Assembly (NCBI GenBank): GCA_012295275.1
Contig: CM022667.1
Span: 13,676,056-13,740,055 of the forward strand
Direction of reading: 5' to 3'
DNA length: 64,000 nucleotides
From: Chrysomallon squamiferum
Lineage: Eukaryota; Mollusca; Gastropoda; Neomphalida; Peltospiridae
Program-made: the position numbers and the translations under genes
In this document: positions 40,401-52,640 of the stretch, piece by piece
How positions within the stretch are numbered: position 1 is the first letter of the stretch
How the letters are laid out: each line of letters begins with the position of its first letter
Notes under the pieces: model-generated
Told to the model about the DNA's origin: nothing
What the model saw: only the letters and a program-made list of their open reading frames with translations
The model's database searches: none

Positions 40401-41280
40401 TTGGATTTTTGTCGATATATATATATATATATACTAACCAAATTAAAATCATGTGGTTTAGACTTATCTCCCTTAAGTGATATGTGTTCACGAGCCCAGA
40501 TTAGAGTTAGGTCCCTTACGTGAGATGTATTCACTAAGGAAACAAATTTTTTTTATCGATTTTCCAAAATACAGTTTCATACTTTATTTATTTGTTTACT
40601 TATTTATTTATTAAATGCTCTCTACTTAGCTTGTTGTTGTCATCCATAAAAAAATCAGTAAATAAAATAATGTATTGTGTCAGTTGATAGAATGGGTTTT
40701 TAATATCAGCATTTATTATTTCTTTTGTATTTTATTAATATTCTACTGTTTATTTCCAATTAAATTTTCTGGCACTTTTTAACTAATTCAATTTTGTTTC
40801 TTTTACTATTCAGTACCATATGTTTGTCTGTATATGTGTGTGTGTGTGTGTGTGTGTTTTGCACTTGCATGTTTGTCGATATATATACTAAGCAAATTAA
40901 AATCATGTGGATTAGACTGATCTCCCTTTAGTGATATGTGTTCACGAGAGCAGATTAGAGTTAGGTCCCTTACGTGAGATGTATTCACTAAGCAAACACA
41001 TTTTTTTATCGATTTTCCAAAATACAGTTTCATACTTTATTTATTTGTTTACTTATTTATTTATTAAATGCTCTCTACTTTGCTTGTTGTTGTTATCATA
41101 AAAAATTCAGTAAATAAAATAATGTATTGTGTCAGTTGATAGAATGGGTTTTTAATATCAGCATTTATTATTTCTTTGGTATTTTATTAACATTCTGATG
41201 TATATTTACTATGAAATTTTCTGGCAATTTTTAACTAATTCAATTTTGTTTCTTTTACTATTCAGTATCATATGTTTCTC

Positions 41281-41311
<31 letters not shown>

Positions 41312-41762
41312 TTTGTGTGTATTTGCATGTTTATCGATATATATATATATATATTTGTTTATATATATAGATACTAAGCAAAAATCATGTGGATTAGACT
41401 TATCTCCCTTAAGTGATATGTGTTCACGAGCCCAGATTAGAGTTAGGTCCCTTACGTGAGATGTATTCACAAAGCAAACACATTTTTTTTATCGATTTTC
41501 CAAAATACAGTTTCATACTTTATTTATTTGTTTACTTATTTATTTATTAAATGCTCTCTACTTAGCTTGTTGTTGTTATCATAAAAAATCAGTAAATAAA
41601 ATAATGTATTGTGTCAGTTGATAGAATGGGTTTTTAATATCAGCATTTATTATTTCTTTGGTATTTTATTAACATTCTGATGTTTATTTACTATGAAATT
41701 TTCTGGCAATTTTTAACTAATTCAATTTTGTTTCTTTTACTATTCAGTACCATATGTTTCTC

Positions 41763-41797
<35 letters not shown>

Positions 41798-42669
41798 TGT
41801 GTATTTTTGTGTTTGTCGATATATATACTAAGCAAATTAAAATCATGTGGATTAGACTGATCTCCCTTTAGTGATATGTGTTCGCGAGAGCAGATTAGAG
41901 TTAGGTCCCTTACGTGAGATGTATTCACTAAGCAAACACATTTTTTTTATCGATTTTCCAAAATACAGTTTCATACTTTATTTATTTGTTTACTTATTTA
42001 TTTATTAAATGCTCTCTACTTTGCTTGTTGTTGTTATCATAAAAAATTCAGTAAATAAAATAATGTATTGTGTCAGTTGATAGAATGGGTTTTTAATATC
42101 AGCATTTATTATTTCTTTTGTATTTTATTAACATTCTGATGTTTATTTACTATGAAATTTTCTGGCAATTTTTAACTAATTCAATTTTGTTTCTTTTACT
42201 ATTCAGTACCATATGTTTCTCTGTATATGTGTGTGTGTGTGTGTGTTTTGCACTTGCATGTTTGTCGATATATATACTAAGCAAATTAAAATCATGTGGA
42301 TTAGACTGATCTCCCTTTAGTGATATGTGTTCGCGAGAGCAGATTAGAGTTAGGTCCCTTACGTGAGATGTATTCACTAAGCAAACACATTTTTTTATCG
42401 ATTTTCCAAAATACAGTTTCATACTTTATTTATTTGTTTACTTATTTATTTATTAAATGCTCTCTACTTTGCTTGTTGTTGTTATCATAAAAAATTCAGT
42501 AAATAAAATAATGTATTGTGTCAGTTGATAGAATGGGTTTTTAATATCAGCATTTATTATTTCTTTTGTATTTTATTAACATTCTGATGTTTATTTACTA
42601 TGAAATTTTCTGGCAATTTTTAACTAATTCAATTTTGTTTCTTTTACTATTCAGTACCAAATGTCTCTC

Positions 42670-42708
<39 letters not shown>

Positions 42709-43633
42709 TTGGATTTTTGTCGATATATATATATATATATACTAACCAAATTAAAATCATGTGGTTTAGACTTATCTCCCTTAAGTGATATGTGTTCACG
42801 AGCCCAGATTAGAGTTAGGTCCCTTACGTGAGATGTATTCACTAAGGAAACACATTTTTTTATCGATTTTCCAAAATACAGTTTCATACTTTATTTATTT
42901 GTTTACTTATTTATTTATTAAATGCTCTCTACTTAGCTTGTTGTTGTCATCCATAAAAAAATCAGTAAATAAAATAATGTATTGTGTCAGTTGATAGAAT
43001 GGGTTTTTAATATCAGCATTTATTATTTCTTTTGTATTTTATTAATATTCTACTGTTTATTTCCAATTAAATTTTCTGGCACTTTTTAACTAATTCAATT
43101 TTGTTTCTTTTACTATTCAGTACCATATGTTTGTCTGTATATGTGTGTGTGTGTGTGTGTTTGCACTTGCATGTTTGTCGATATATATACTAAGCAAATT
43201 AAAATCATGTGGATTAGACTGATCTCCCTTTAGTGATATGTGTTCACGAGAGCAGATTAGAGTTAGGTCCCTTACGTGAGATGTATTCACTAAGCAAACA
43301 CTATTTTATCGATTTTCCAAAATACAGTTTCATACTTTATTTATTTGTTTACTTATTTATTTATTAAAAGCTCTCTACTTTGCTTGTTATTGTTATCATA
43401 AAAAATTCAGTAAATAAAATAATGTATTGTGTCAGTTGATAGAATGGGTTTTTAATATCAGCATTTATTATTTCTTTGGTATTTTATTAACATTCTGATG
43501 TATATTTACTATGAAATTTTCTGGCAATTTTTAACTAATTCAATTTTGTTTCTTTTACTATTCAGTATCATATGTTTCTCTGTATATGTGTGCGTGTGTG
43601 TGCGTGTGTGTGTTTGTGTGTATTTGCATGTTT

Positions 43634-43670
<37 letters not shown>

Positions 43671-44065
43671 TACTAAGCAAATTAAAATCATGTGGATTAG
43701 ACTGATCTCCCTTTAGTGATATGTGTTCACGAGAGCAGATTAGAGTTAGGTCCCTTACGTGAGATGTATTCACTAAGCAAACACATTTTTTTATCGATTT
43801 TCCAAAATACAGTTTCATACTTTATTTATTTGTTTACTTATTTATTTATTAAATGCTCTCTACTTTGCTTGTTGTTGTTATCATAAAAAATTCAGTAAAT
43901 AAAATAATGTATTGTGTCAGTTGATAGAATGGGTTTTTAATATCAGCATTTATTATTTCTTTTGTATTTTATTAACATTCTGATGTTTATTTACTATGAA
44001 ATTTTCTGGCAATTTTTAACTAATTCAATTTTGTTTCTTTTACTATTCAGTACCATATGTTTCTC

Positions 44066-44105
<40 letters not shown>

Positions 44106-44524
44106 TGTTGCATGTTTGTCGATATATATACTAAGCAAATTAAAATCATGTGGATTAGACTGATCTCCCTTTAGTGATATGTGTTCGCGAGAGCAGATTA
44201 GAGTTAGGTCCCTTACGTGAGATGTATTCACTAAGCAAACACATTTTTTTTATCGATTTTCCAAAATACAGTTTCATACTTTATTTATTTGTTTACTTAT
44301 TTATTTATTAAATGCTCTCTACTTTGCTTGTTGTTGTTATCATAAAAAATTCAGTAAATAAAATAATGTATTGTGTCAGTTGATAGAATGGGTTTTTAAT
44401 ATCAGCATTTATTATTTCTTTTGTATTTTATTAACATTCTGATGTTTATTTACTATGAAATTTTCTGGCAATTTTTAACTAATTCAATTTTGTTTCTTTT
44501 ACTATTCAGTACCATATGTCTCTC

Positions 44525-44564
<40 letters not shown>

Positions 44565-45490
44565 GCATGTTTGTCGATATATATATATATATACTAACCA
44601 AATTAAAATCATGTGGATTAGACTTATCTCCCTTAAGTGATATGTGTTCACGAGCCCAGATTAGAGTTAGGTCCCTTACGTGAGATGTATTCACTAAGCA
44701 AACAATTTTTTTTTATCGATTTTCCAAAATACAGTTTCATACTTTATTTATTTGTTTACTTATTTATTTATTCTATCCTCTCTACTTTGCTTGTTGATGT
44801 TATCATAAACAAATTCAGTAAATAAAATAATGTATTGTGTCAGTTGATAGAATGGGTTTTTAATATCAGCATTTATTATTTCTTTTGTATTTTATTAATT
44901 TTCTGCTCTTTATTTACTATGAAATTTTCTGGCAATTTTTAACTAATTCAATTTTGTTTCTTTTACTATTCAGTACCATATGTTTCTCTGTATATGTGTG
45001 TGTGTGTGTGTGTGTGTATTTGCATGTTTGTCGATATATATATATATATATATACTAAGCAAATTAAAATCATGTGGATTAGACTTATCTCCCTTAAGTG
45101 ATATGTGTTCACGAGCCCAGATTAGAGTTAGGTCCCTTACGTGAGATGTATTCACTAAGCAAACAAATTTTTTTTATCGATTTTCCAAAATACAGTTTCA
45201 TACTTTATTTATTTGTTTACTTATTTATTTATTAAATGCTCTCTACTTTGCTTGTTGTTGTTATCCATAAAAAATTCAGTAAATAAAATAATGTATTGTG
45301 TCAGTTGATAGAATGGGTTTTTAATATCAGCATTTATTATTTCTTTGGTATTTTATTAACATTCTGATGTATATTTACTATGAAATTTTCTGGCAATTTT
45401 TAACTAATTCAATTTTGTTTCTTTTACTATTCAGTACCATATGTTTCTCTGTATATGTGTGTGTGTGTGTGTGTGTGTATTTGCATGTTT

Positions 45491-45550
<60 letters not shown>

Positions 45551-45950
45551 TAAGCAAATTAAAATCATGTGGATTAGACTTATCTCCCTTAAGTGATATG
45601 TGTTCACGAGCCCAGATTAGAGTTAGGTCCCTTACGTGAGATGTATTCACAAAGCAAACACATTTTTTTTATCGATTTTCCAAAATACAGTTTCATACTT
45701 TATTTATTTGTTTACCTATTTATTTATTCTCTCCTCTCTACTTTGCATGTTGTTCTTATCATAAAAAAATTCAGAAAATAAAATAATATATTGTGTCAGT
45801 TGATAGAATGGGTTTTTAATATCAGTATTTATTATTTCTTTGGTATTTTATTAATATTCTGATGTTTATTTACTATGAAATTTTATGGGTATTTTTAACT
45901 AATTCAATTTTGTTTCTTTTACTGTTCAGTACCATATGTTTCTTTGTATG
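40100..45950 (+). repeat. Satellite array, 12 units of about 460 bp
   Basis: The landmark gtcccttacgtgagatgta occurs at about 40511, 40965, 41447, 41905, 42354, 42819, 43267, 43750, 44209, 44671, 45132 and 45627, giving unit lengths of 448-495 bp. Each unit has an AT-rich body, a TG tract, a TA tract and a roughly 100-bp conserved core. Length differences lie mostly in the TG and TA tracts. The last unit decays at about 45950, where a TAA tract follows. The left end is an N gap, so the true copy number is unknown. Small conserved reading frames in every unit follow from the repeat and are not genes. Confidence 0.97.
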
Positions 45951-45991
45951 TGTACATGTATATGCACAACAAAAACAACAGTTTTAACCAC

Positions 45992-45992
45992 A

Positions 45993-46042
<50 letters not shown>

Positions 46043-46084
46043 TATAATAATAATAATTATAATAATAATAATTATAATAATAAT
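45992..46084. repeat. (TAA)n with ATT interruptions
   Basis: TAA run with three TTA/AAT turns, at the right edge of the satellite array. Confidence 0.9.
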
Positions 46085-46089
46085 GGATT

Positions 46090-47620
46090 TTCGTCTTCCC
46101 CATAGGTATGAGATTTTAAAGCTGCACAAAAAACAATATTATAAATTGTGACACTAATAATTTCTTGGAGTTATTATTTCTAAGGAAATTTAATCTATCA
46201 AATCCGATTGTTATCAAGTTTATATTTATTATCTTCCTTATGCTCGCTGTTGCTCTTTAGGGCCTGACATGTGAATCATCTTAAGAGATTTTTACTGCTA
46301 CTGATTCTGCTGCTACAATCCCTACCGCTACGAGTACTACCACTACGACTACTACTACTACTGTTACCATTATTATTACTAACAGTAGTACTACTCATCT
46401 TACAATTACTACTATTCATACTACTACTATTACTACTACTATGAAAATAACTAAACAAAAGCTGTAACCCGAACACTACAAATTGTGATATTTGTACAAA
46501 GACCACAATTTTTCATTGTCTGCATGGAAAAATTGGGTCATGAACATATAGCAATGTACAATCACAGGCTTCCCTGGAAATATATTAGCAATCCTGAAGC
46601 AAAAACATCGGAAATGATTACTATAAAGACCATTTTTTTCTTGGCAGACGTCGAAATCTTTTATTGTCAATATCTCAAAAGTACATCAGCTGATATTTTA
46701 AAGTATTTTTATCGTTTAGAATTTTTCTGAACTAATTTGTCTGCAATTAGACCAGTAATATATTCATTCACTGTGTTTACCTGTGATATTACTCATCCCA
46801 GGAATGACTAAAACAGAACATAGATCAAACCAGAAAAAAAAAATAATAATAATAATTTATGAAAGAGTTAACCCGGCAAAGACAACACTAAAGATGACAA
46901 ATCCCATAGCAACGAACAAGCAACCACCTGTGGAAGACAGACTTCAGATGACAGTACACAGAAGCAGATCCTGAACCACATTACCAGTCCGGAAGACCAG
47001 GAACAAGCACCGACAGTTTGATATGCTGCCGGTCACATCAAACTATCTTATAGCTATAGATGTTGAATAAAACTGTAAATCTATAATTAAATTTGAAAAA
47101 TATATTGATTTCGTATAATTCCAGAATTGTTTTTTTTTTATCATTCAGCGCTCCGCATGAACTTACCGAACATAAATATTACATTGAAAGTCGATAGTTT
47201 TCCTGTTGTCATTCGCCTGGTATTGAATAAACATAAGTGTTCATCAGAATCCTGATACTTTTCGAATTAACAGGTATACAAAACGAAACAGAAATCTAGC
47301 TTTCATAAAGCCCGCATAATTGTAACGCTCTACATTTTCTAGAATGTTGTGTTAAAAAGCAATCAACGATGTTCATAATACTAAGCAGCAGACAATAATA
47401 TAGTTAACCTTCAGATAGACAGTCGTGTTCAGTACAGTGAATAGGTTATTAACAACAGTTAAACTGTATCATCCCCAGAGAGACGGTTCAGTAATTTATT
47501 AATGAAACTACATTCTGCAAAACTTTAGTTCTTTTACTGTTGTTCTTCTTGCAACGCCTGGCATTGTGAATGAATGTGAATAAAGAGTGAATGAATGTGA
47601 AATAAATTTATACTGAATAA
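46090..47620. other. Gene-free stretch
   Basis: It contains a triplet-rich segment (ACT/TAC, about 46295-46445), a few short open frames without recognisable similarity (46485-46730, 46783-46974) and no exon of the lectin family. GC content is slightly higher around 46900-47060. Nothing else is supportable. Confidence 0.4.
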
Positions 47621-47639
47621 CAGAATGAATAATAAATAT

Positions 47640-47725
47640 AAAGACAGACAAATATATATATATATACACACACATACATACATACATTCATACATGTATC
47701 TGTGTGTGTTCATATATATATATAT

Positions 47726-47778
<53 letters not shown>

Positions 47779-48080
47779 GTAATCAGGCAGAGAGATTTAA
47801 TGCCATTTTATATCAGAAGCACATTATCGTTATTAGCAGAGTTGTTTTGTTTTTGTTCTTCTTTTTTGTTTTTAATTTTTTTCTAATTGTCATTTTTTTT
47901 TATATTTTACTTGTTTTATTTTATATCTTTGTTTTATTTTATTTTATTTATTTATTTATTTATTTTATGTTTGTGTGTGTTTTGTTGTTACTTTGTTATA
48001 TTTTGCTTCTTTTATTTATTTATGTTTCTTCTTTTAACTTTTTTCTTTGTACCTTATACTTTTTGTTATTGTTATTATTA

Positions 48081-48159
<79 letters not shown>

Positions 48160-48170
48160 TATTGATTTGT
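47640..48170. repeat. TA/CA, (GA)n and (TTA)n low-complexity block
   Basis: TA and CA runs (47650-47725), GA run (47731-47774), a poly-T/TTTA stretch and a TTA run (48090-48166). A long open frame across it is low-complexity (Leu, Phe, Tyr) and not a gene. Confidence 0.85.
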
Positions 48171-48460
48171 TTGTTTTGTTCTGTATTTATTTGTTGAATT
48201 TTTAATGAATACATTTATTAACCTTCGACTCTACCTGATAATTAATGAAGGTAAATAGAAAACAAACTATTACAGTAAAAGTTGACTATCGTGACTAATA
48301 TTATAGTAATTATGATAATGAATAATTTTTTCTTATATAGTATTGCTGTCGAAGCCCATAGAAAATGTAAAATAAACAAATAAACAGAAGAAAAATTAAT
48401 TATGATAATTGTTGTTAATGATGATACTCAGAAACCACATTTTTCTAGTATATAAGCATT
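48170..48460 (-). pseudogene. Type B intron-1 fragment
   Basis: Shares with 6240-6520 the ccttcgactctacctgataat, gtaaatagaaaacaaac and gtaaaataaacaaataaacag strings in the same order. It is a small fragment stopped by the CT/TA tract at 48514. Confidence 0.5.
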
Positions 48461-48511
48461 AGCATTGATGATGATGACGATGATGACAATAATGGTAATC
48501 ACAACAACAGG

Positions 48512-48598
<87 letters not shown>
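48512..48598. repeat. (CT)n(TA)n compound microsatellite
   Basis: CT run then TA run. It joins a type B intron fragment to the type A 5' flank that starts at gtgtcgtgagggattatg (about 48604). Confidence 0.95.
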
Positions 48599-48600
<2 letters not shown>

Positions 48601-49105
48601 TCAGTGTCGTGAGGGATTATGTTTTGTTAGAAAATATTAATCAATCCTTTCAAAACCAACCAACATTTTTATTATATCACAAAGCTCTACTGAAATGTCT
48701 ACACTTAAAAACCAAGAAAGATTACAACTTGTTACTAATTATGTTTTTACAATATATTTAATCGTCTTTCTTATATAAACACATTTATATTTAATACAGC
48801 GATCTTTATTTGCATTATAAAATATTTCATTGATTTTTCGTCAGTAATACAAAAAAAAGAAAAACATGGTATAGTATGCCAGAGTTCAAAAATTAATGTT
48901 CTTTATCATCAGGTATTTGATAACATTCTCATTAATACAAGCAGGACACATTGTCTCAAATCGTGGGCTGCTCTATTCGAACTTGCTTCTACTGGAAAGA
49001 TAATCAAAAATCAATATTCAGTCCGAACCAAATACAGATACTCACTGCGTAGTACAAATTATTACACCGGACAGTTTGGTTGAAATTCTTTCATACTTGC
49101 GAGAG

Positions 49106-49339
49106 ATGGATTATTCACGATTTATTTTGCTTGTAACGTCTGTAATCTGTTGCCATGGTAACGAGAGGTAGGTAATATCTGTTTTTATATATTGTGAACT
49201 GTATCCGAAGTCAGAGATAAAACTGACAACGAATATAATTCTTTGAAACGAAATAGAAATTTAATTCTATTTTGAATTTTTTTCAATAAAGACCGAGATG
49301 GTGATAATGTAACCAAACTAATCTATCTTTACTGATTCA

Positions 49340-49437
<98 letters not shown>

Positions 49438-50133
49438 CACAGGTGCAACACGACAATAAAATGGATAAAAATTCCTGATTTTGATGATGTTCAGATAAAC
49501 CAGGCTCTCATATCTTCTGCTGAAAGAATTACATCGCAAGGCTTTTGTGGGATACGATGCTTACATACATCTTCCTGTATTTGGTTTTCGTACAACGTGT
49601 ATGGAATTTGTCGTCTGCTTTATTTGAGATTTATGAATACGGGCAGCTTTTCAGCTTCACCTGGCTGGACGCACTTTTACCTGAGTGCAGGTACAAATAC
49701 ACACACACACACACACACATACATATTTTTAAAAATACTTTAAATTACTTAAACCCATACACGCAGAAAGATAGTAACAATAATTTTAATATATATATAT
49801 ATATTTATAGAATTGTAAAAAAAAGTTCTAAAACTATCCTTGTAACAAAAATTAATCGTGATATAACTTTACTACAGTATTATTCTTAATTCTAAAAATG
49901 AATTATAATTTTAAAAACTTTTAGAAATTGTTATAATTTCCTGGCAGGTTCCTGTCCAGTGGAAGATGGGTTTGTTTATCTGGACAAACTGAATCTCTGT
50001 TTCAAAGTGTTCAGCGATCAGAAAGTATTTTCTGAAGCACGTGACGCCTGCAGTCAGATAGGATCAAGACTGATTGTACTGGACACAGAAGAGAAAAACA
50101 CAGCTGTTGGTGACTACATTCAAGCAAACATAG
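49106..50133 (+). pseudogene. Type A PAN-C-type lectin, exons 1-3 intact, exon 4 missing
   Basis: Exon 1, 49106-49167 (MDYSRFILLVTSVICC). Exon 2, 49443-49690 (248 nt): an open PAN with CNTTIKWIKIPDFDDVQ, FCGIRCLHTSSC, GICRLLYL and SPGWTHFYLSAG. Exon 3, 49948-50133 (186 nt): open, [19 protein letters not shown] and EARDACSQIGSRL, with a normal gtagg donor. All three exons are full length with correct phases, and the 5' flank is type A. No exon 4 follows on this strand. After about 370 bp of intron and microsatellite the sequence meets the tail of an oppositely oriented type B exon 3 at 50694. It is truncated at an inversion breakpoint, so only a PAN plus half a CTLD could be encoded unless an exon 4 lies beyond the window. 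Confidence 0.85.
49339..49442. repeat. (TAA)n(TTA)n perfect-turn hairpin before the PAN acceptor
   Basis: About 45 bp of TAA is followed directly by about 50 bp of TTA, ending in atcacag, the acceptor of exon 2. The halves are self-complementary. Confidence 0.9.
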
Positions 50134-50249
50134 GTAGGAACATAAATATTGATTTAAAACAACAACTACACTAATATACAACTATTTGATTTACTTGACA
50201 ATAAAAACTTCGGTGAAAAATACGATAATTTTCACCGGATGTAACTAAA

Positions 50250-50303
50250 TAACTTATCATTACATTGTTATTATTATTTTTGTTGTTGTTGTTGCTGGTT
50301 GTA

Positions 50304-50356
<53 letters not shown>

Positions 50357-50542
50357 GCTGTTGTTGTTGTTTTTGTCGTGGTTGATATTTCTAGTAGTAG
50401 TAACAGTAGCCGTGGTCATGGTTGTATCGGTAGTTGTAGGATGAGGCTGGTGGTGGATGTAGTAGAATTAGTAGTTTTCTTCTAGTAAATAATAATAATA
50501 TCAGTGAGGATCACGACGATGATGATGATAATAATAATAATA

Positions 50543-50601
<59 letters not shown>

Positions 50602-50620
50602 TATGATGATTATGATAGTG
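50250..50620. repeat. TTA/TTG and TAA microsatellites at a convergent junction
   Basis: TTA run (50308-50355) flanked by TTG runs, GTA triplets, then a TAA run (about 50527-50600) flanked by GAT triplets. This lies between the two tail-to-tail truncated lectin genes. Confidence 0.85.
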
Positions 50621-50693
50621 ATGAAAACAATGCAAGCGATATTGACGACGATAATAATAATAGTGATGACGATTATGAAGGAAACCAATTTAC

Positions 50694-51360
50694 CTATGTG
50701 TGCAACGATGTAGTCACCAACAGCCGTATTTTTCTCTTCTGAGTCCAGTACAATCAGTCTTGAACCTATCTGACTGCAGGTGCCACGTGCTTGAGAAAAT
50801 GTTTTCTTATCCACAAAAGCCTTCATATACAGATGCACTTCGTCCAAGTACACAAACCCGTCTTCTACTGGACATGAACCTGTGAGAATAAAACAGTTAA
50901 TTTCTTTCTTTCACATGTCTTATAGAAAATTTGAAAATGATTTCTTCATTACAAATGCTTCTAAACAACTGATAGATTTATTATTATGATTATTATAGAA
51001 AATTACATTTATAAAGATGTAGGCAACTAATAAGTAAATAAAGTCTTAAAGATAGACAGACAGAAATAAAGAAACAAAGAAATAATTAATTAATTAATAA
51101 AACCTAGGTTACCTGCACTGAGGTAGAAGTAGTTCCAGCCAGGTGATTTAGAGTAACTGTTGTAATCTGAAAATCTCACTGAATGGAGTCGACAAACACC
51201 ACGCACATTGTATGAAAACGATTTACAGAGAGAGTTACCTGCACATCGTATCCCACAAAACGCTGCGCTTATAAATCCAGCTGGAGAAGTTATGAGCCCA
51301 TCGTTTACATCGACATCGTTAAAATTTACATTTCTAATCCAGATAGATGGAGGGCTGCAC
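50694..51360 (-). pseudogene. Type B PAN-C-type lectin, exons 2-3 only
   Basis: Exon 2, 51113-51360 (248 nt): open PAN with its first cysteine present (CSPPSIWIRNVNFNDVDVN), FCGIRCAGNSLC, GVCRLHSV and SPGWNYFYLSAG. Exon 3, 50694-50879 (186 nt): open, [19 protein letters not shown] and ARGTCSQIGSRL; the second cysteine of the N-terminal CTLD pair is Tyr here (LYMK for LCMK). Acceptors and donors are normal. Exon 4 is absent because the sequence runs into the inverted type A copy at about 50.5 kb. No first exon is recognisable between 51.4 and 54.1 kb, although the type B intron-1 block is present to 52.6 kb. Confidence 0.8.
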
Positions 51361-51391
51361 CTACAATAATAAAACATCTACTAAGAAAGAA

Positions 51392-51397
<6 letters not shown>

Positions 51398-51462
<65 letters not shown>
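51398..51462. repeat. (TA)n microsatellite
   Basis: About 65 bp of TA close to the PAN acceptor in type B intron 1, where the 35.8 kb copy has a short TA run. Confidence 0.95.
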
Positions 51463-51464
<2 letters not shown>

Positions 51465-51479
51465 TTCGAAAAGCACATG

Positions 51480-52640
51480 TATTTTTATAATCAAAACATA
51501 CATTGATGCTCTGATTTTAACAACACGTGTTTTTCTCTAAGTTAATAATACGCTGTTTGTAGCCGAAAGCCTTTCTCAAAAATAAAATAAAATAATAATA
51601 ATAAATTAAAAACAAAAGAAGGAAAGAAAGAACAAAACAAGGAATTTCCCGCCTTACCAAATTTAAAATAAGCAAACCAATGTACACTGCCACAGTGAAA
51701 TTAAAATACAGAATTGATTGATTTAACACAAATGATATGATCTCTCCATTTTGATAAGTTTTTCAAGCGAAATTGTCTTCATACAGTTTTAGGTGACTTT
51801 TTAAATCAGAGTTAGCTGTGAAACAAAAATAAATCGTAGCAAAGGGAAGATGTGTACATTAAGATTACCCAATTTTTTTTATTTATTGCGGAGTCAAAGC
51901 AAGAAATCAGAGGAAAATTCCAAGAAAGTCTTATTAGTTTATAAACGCATCTTGAAGAATACCTATTAAAATTCATAACAATCTATTAAAATGAGAACGG
52001 TTTTCATCTTAGCTGCTAACTTTTCTATAACTGTCAGTTCACCTTAATATATATCACAAACTCCGTGAAACTTAGGCTAATTATCAGTATCAAATATGAG
52101 TCCTAATAACATCTAAATAAAAAAAAACTCTTAGAAACTTAATTTAAATAGAACGTGGTATTATACTCAAAGAAAGGTGTAGAAGTAACGACTAAAAATG
52201 TCAATTGAAGTGCTTTATACTCCAGTAAATTTAGTTTAATTTTTGATGACTAGGTTCAAGACTATTTGATTGTAACTGATAATCAATAAATGAATGTACG
52301 AAACAGATCCCTAGGATAGGAAATGACATCGACTAAAAGAACATCAGCATCAGGGACAACAAAAGCAACAACTCCAATAGGAACAGCTTCTTTGCCATGA
52401 TAATGATAATGTTGACTCAATACATTTTTTATACAGTATATGGTACTGTTATAACTACAGATATTTTAATAAACAACAGAGCAAGTCATCATTATTCAAA
52501 GTTTATGCTTGAAATGTAATTTTTAATCATTCAGAGAGAGGTGTAAATGTATACAAAATCAATGAATCAATGTAAACCGATATTTGGTATGTTTGGTTTG
52601 ACAGCAGTCAGTTGCCTCAAATATGATTCTATTATTTTAT
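51480..52640 (-). pseudogene. Type B intron-1 block upstream of the 50.7-51.4 kb exons
   Basis: Contains, in gene order, the caacagagcaagtcatcatt and cattcagagagaggtgtaaatg segments (about 52470-52550), the gctgctaacttttctataactgtcagttcacc segment (about 52010) and the ataatcaaaacatacattga segment (about 51487). The CT/GA tract of other copies is missing here. No exon is present. Confidence 0.5.

Noticed and set aside
40292-45639. Small conserved protein frames (SHVRDLTLIWAREHISLKGD on the minus strand, MICVHEPRLELGPLREMYS on the plus strand) in every satellite unit.
   Set aside because: They exist on both strands of the same repeat core, run into TG/TA tracts that change length freely, and have no splice or start context. 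They are conserved because the repeat is.
40100-45950. The regular array considered as a CRISPR-like or rDNA spacer array.
   Set aside because: Units are about 460 bp with no short repeat/unique spacer alternation and no cas or rRNA sequence. It is a eukaryotic satellite.
46485-46974. Two moderate-complexity frames (81 and 63 codons).
   Set aside because: No domain was recognised, there is no second exon or consistent splice site nearby, and length is within chance for this composition.
47625-48197. 190-codon open frame, the longest in the window.
   Set aside because: It spans TA, CA, GA, poly-T and TTA tracts and encodes only low-complexity Leu/Phe/Tyr/Arg-Glu runs.
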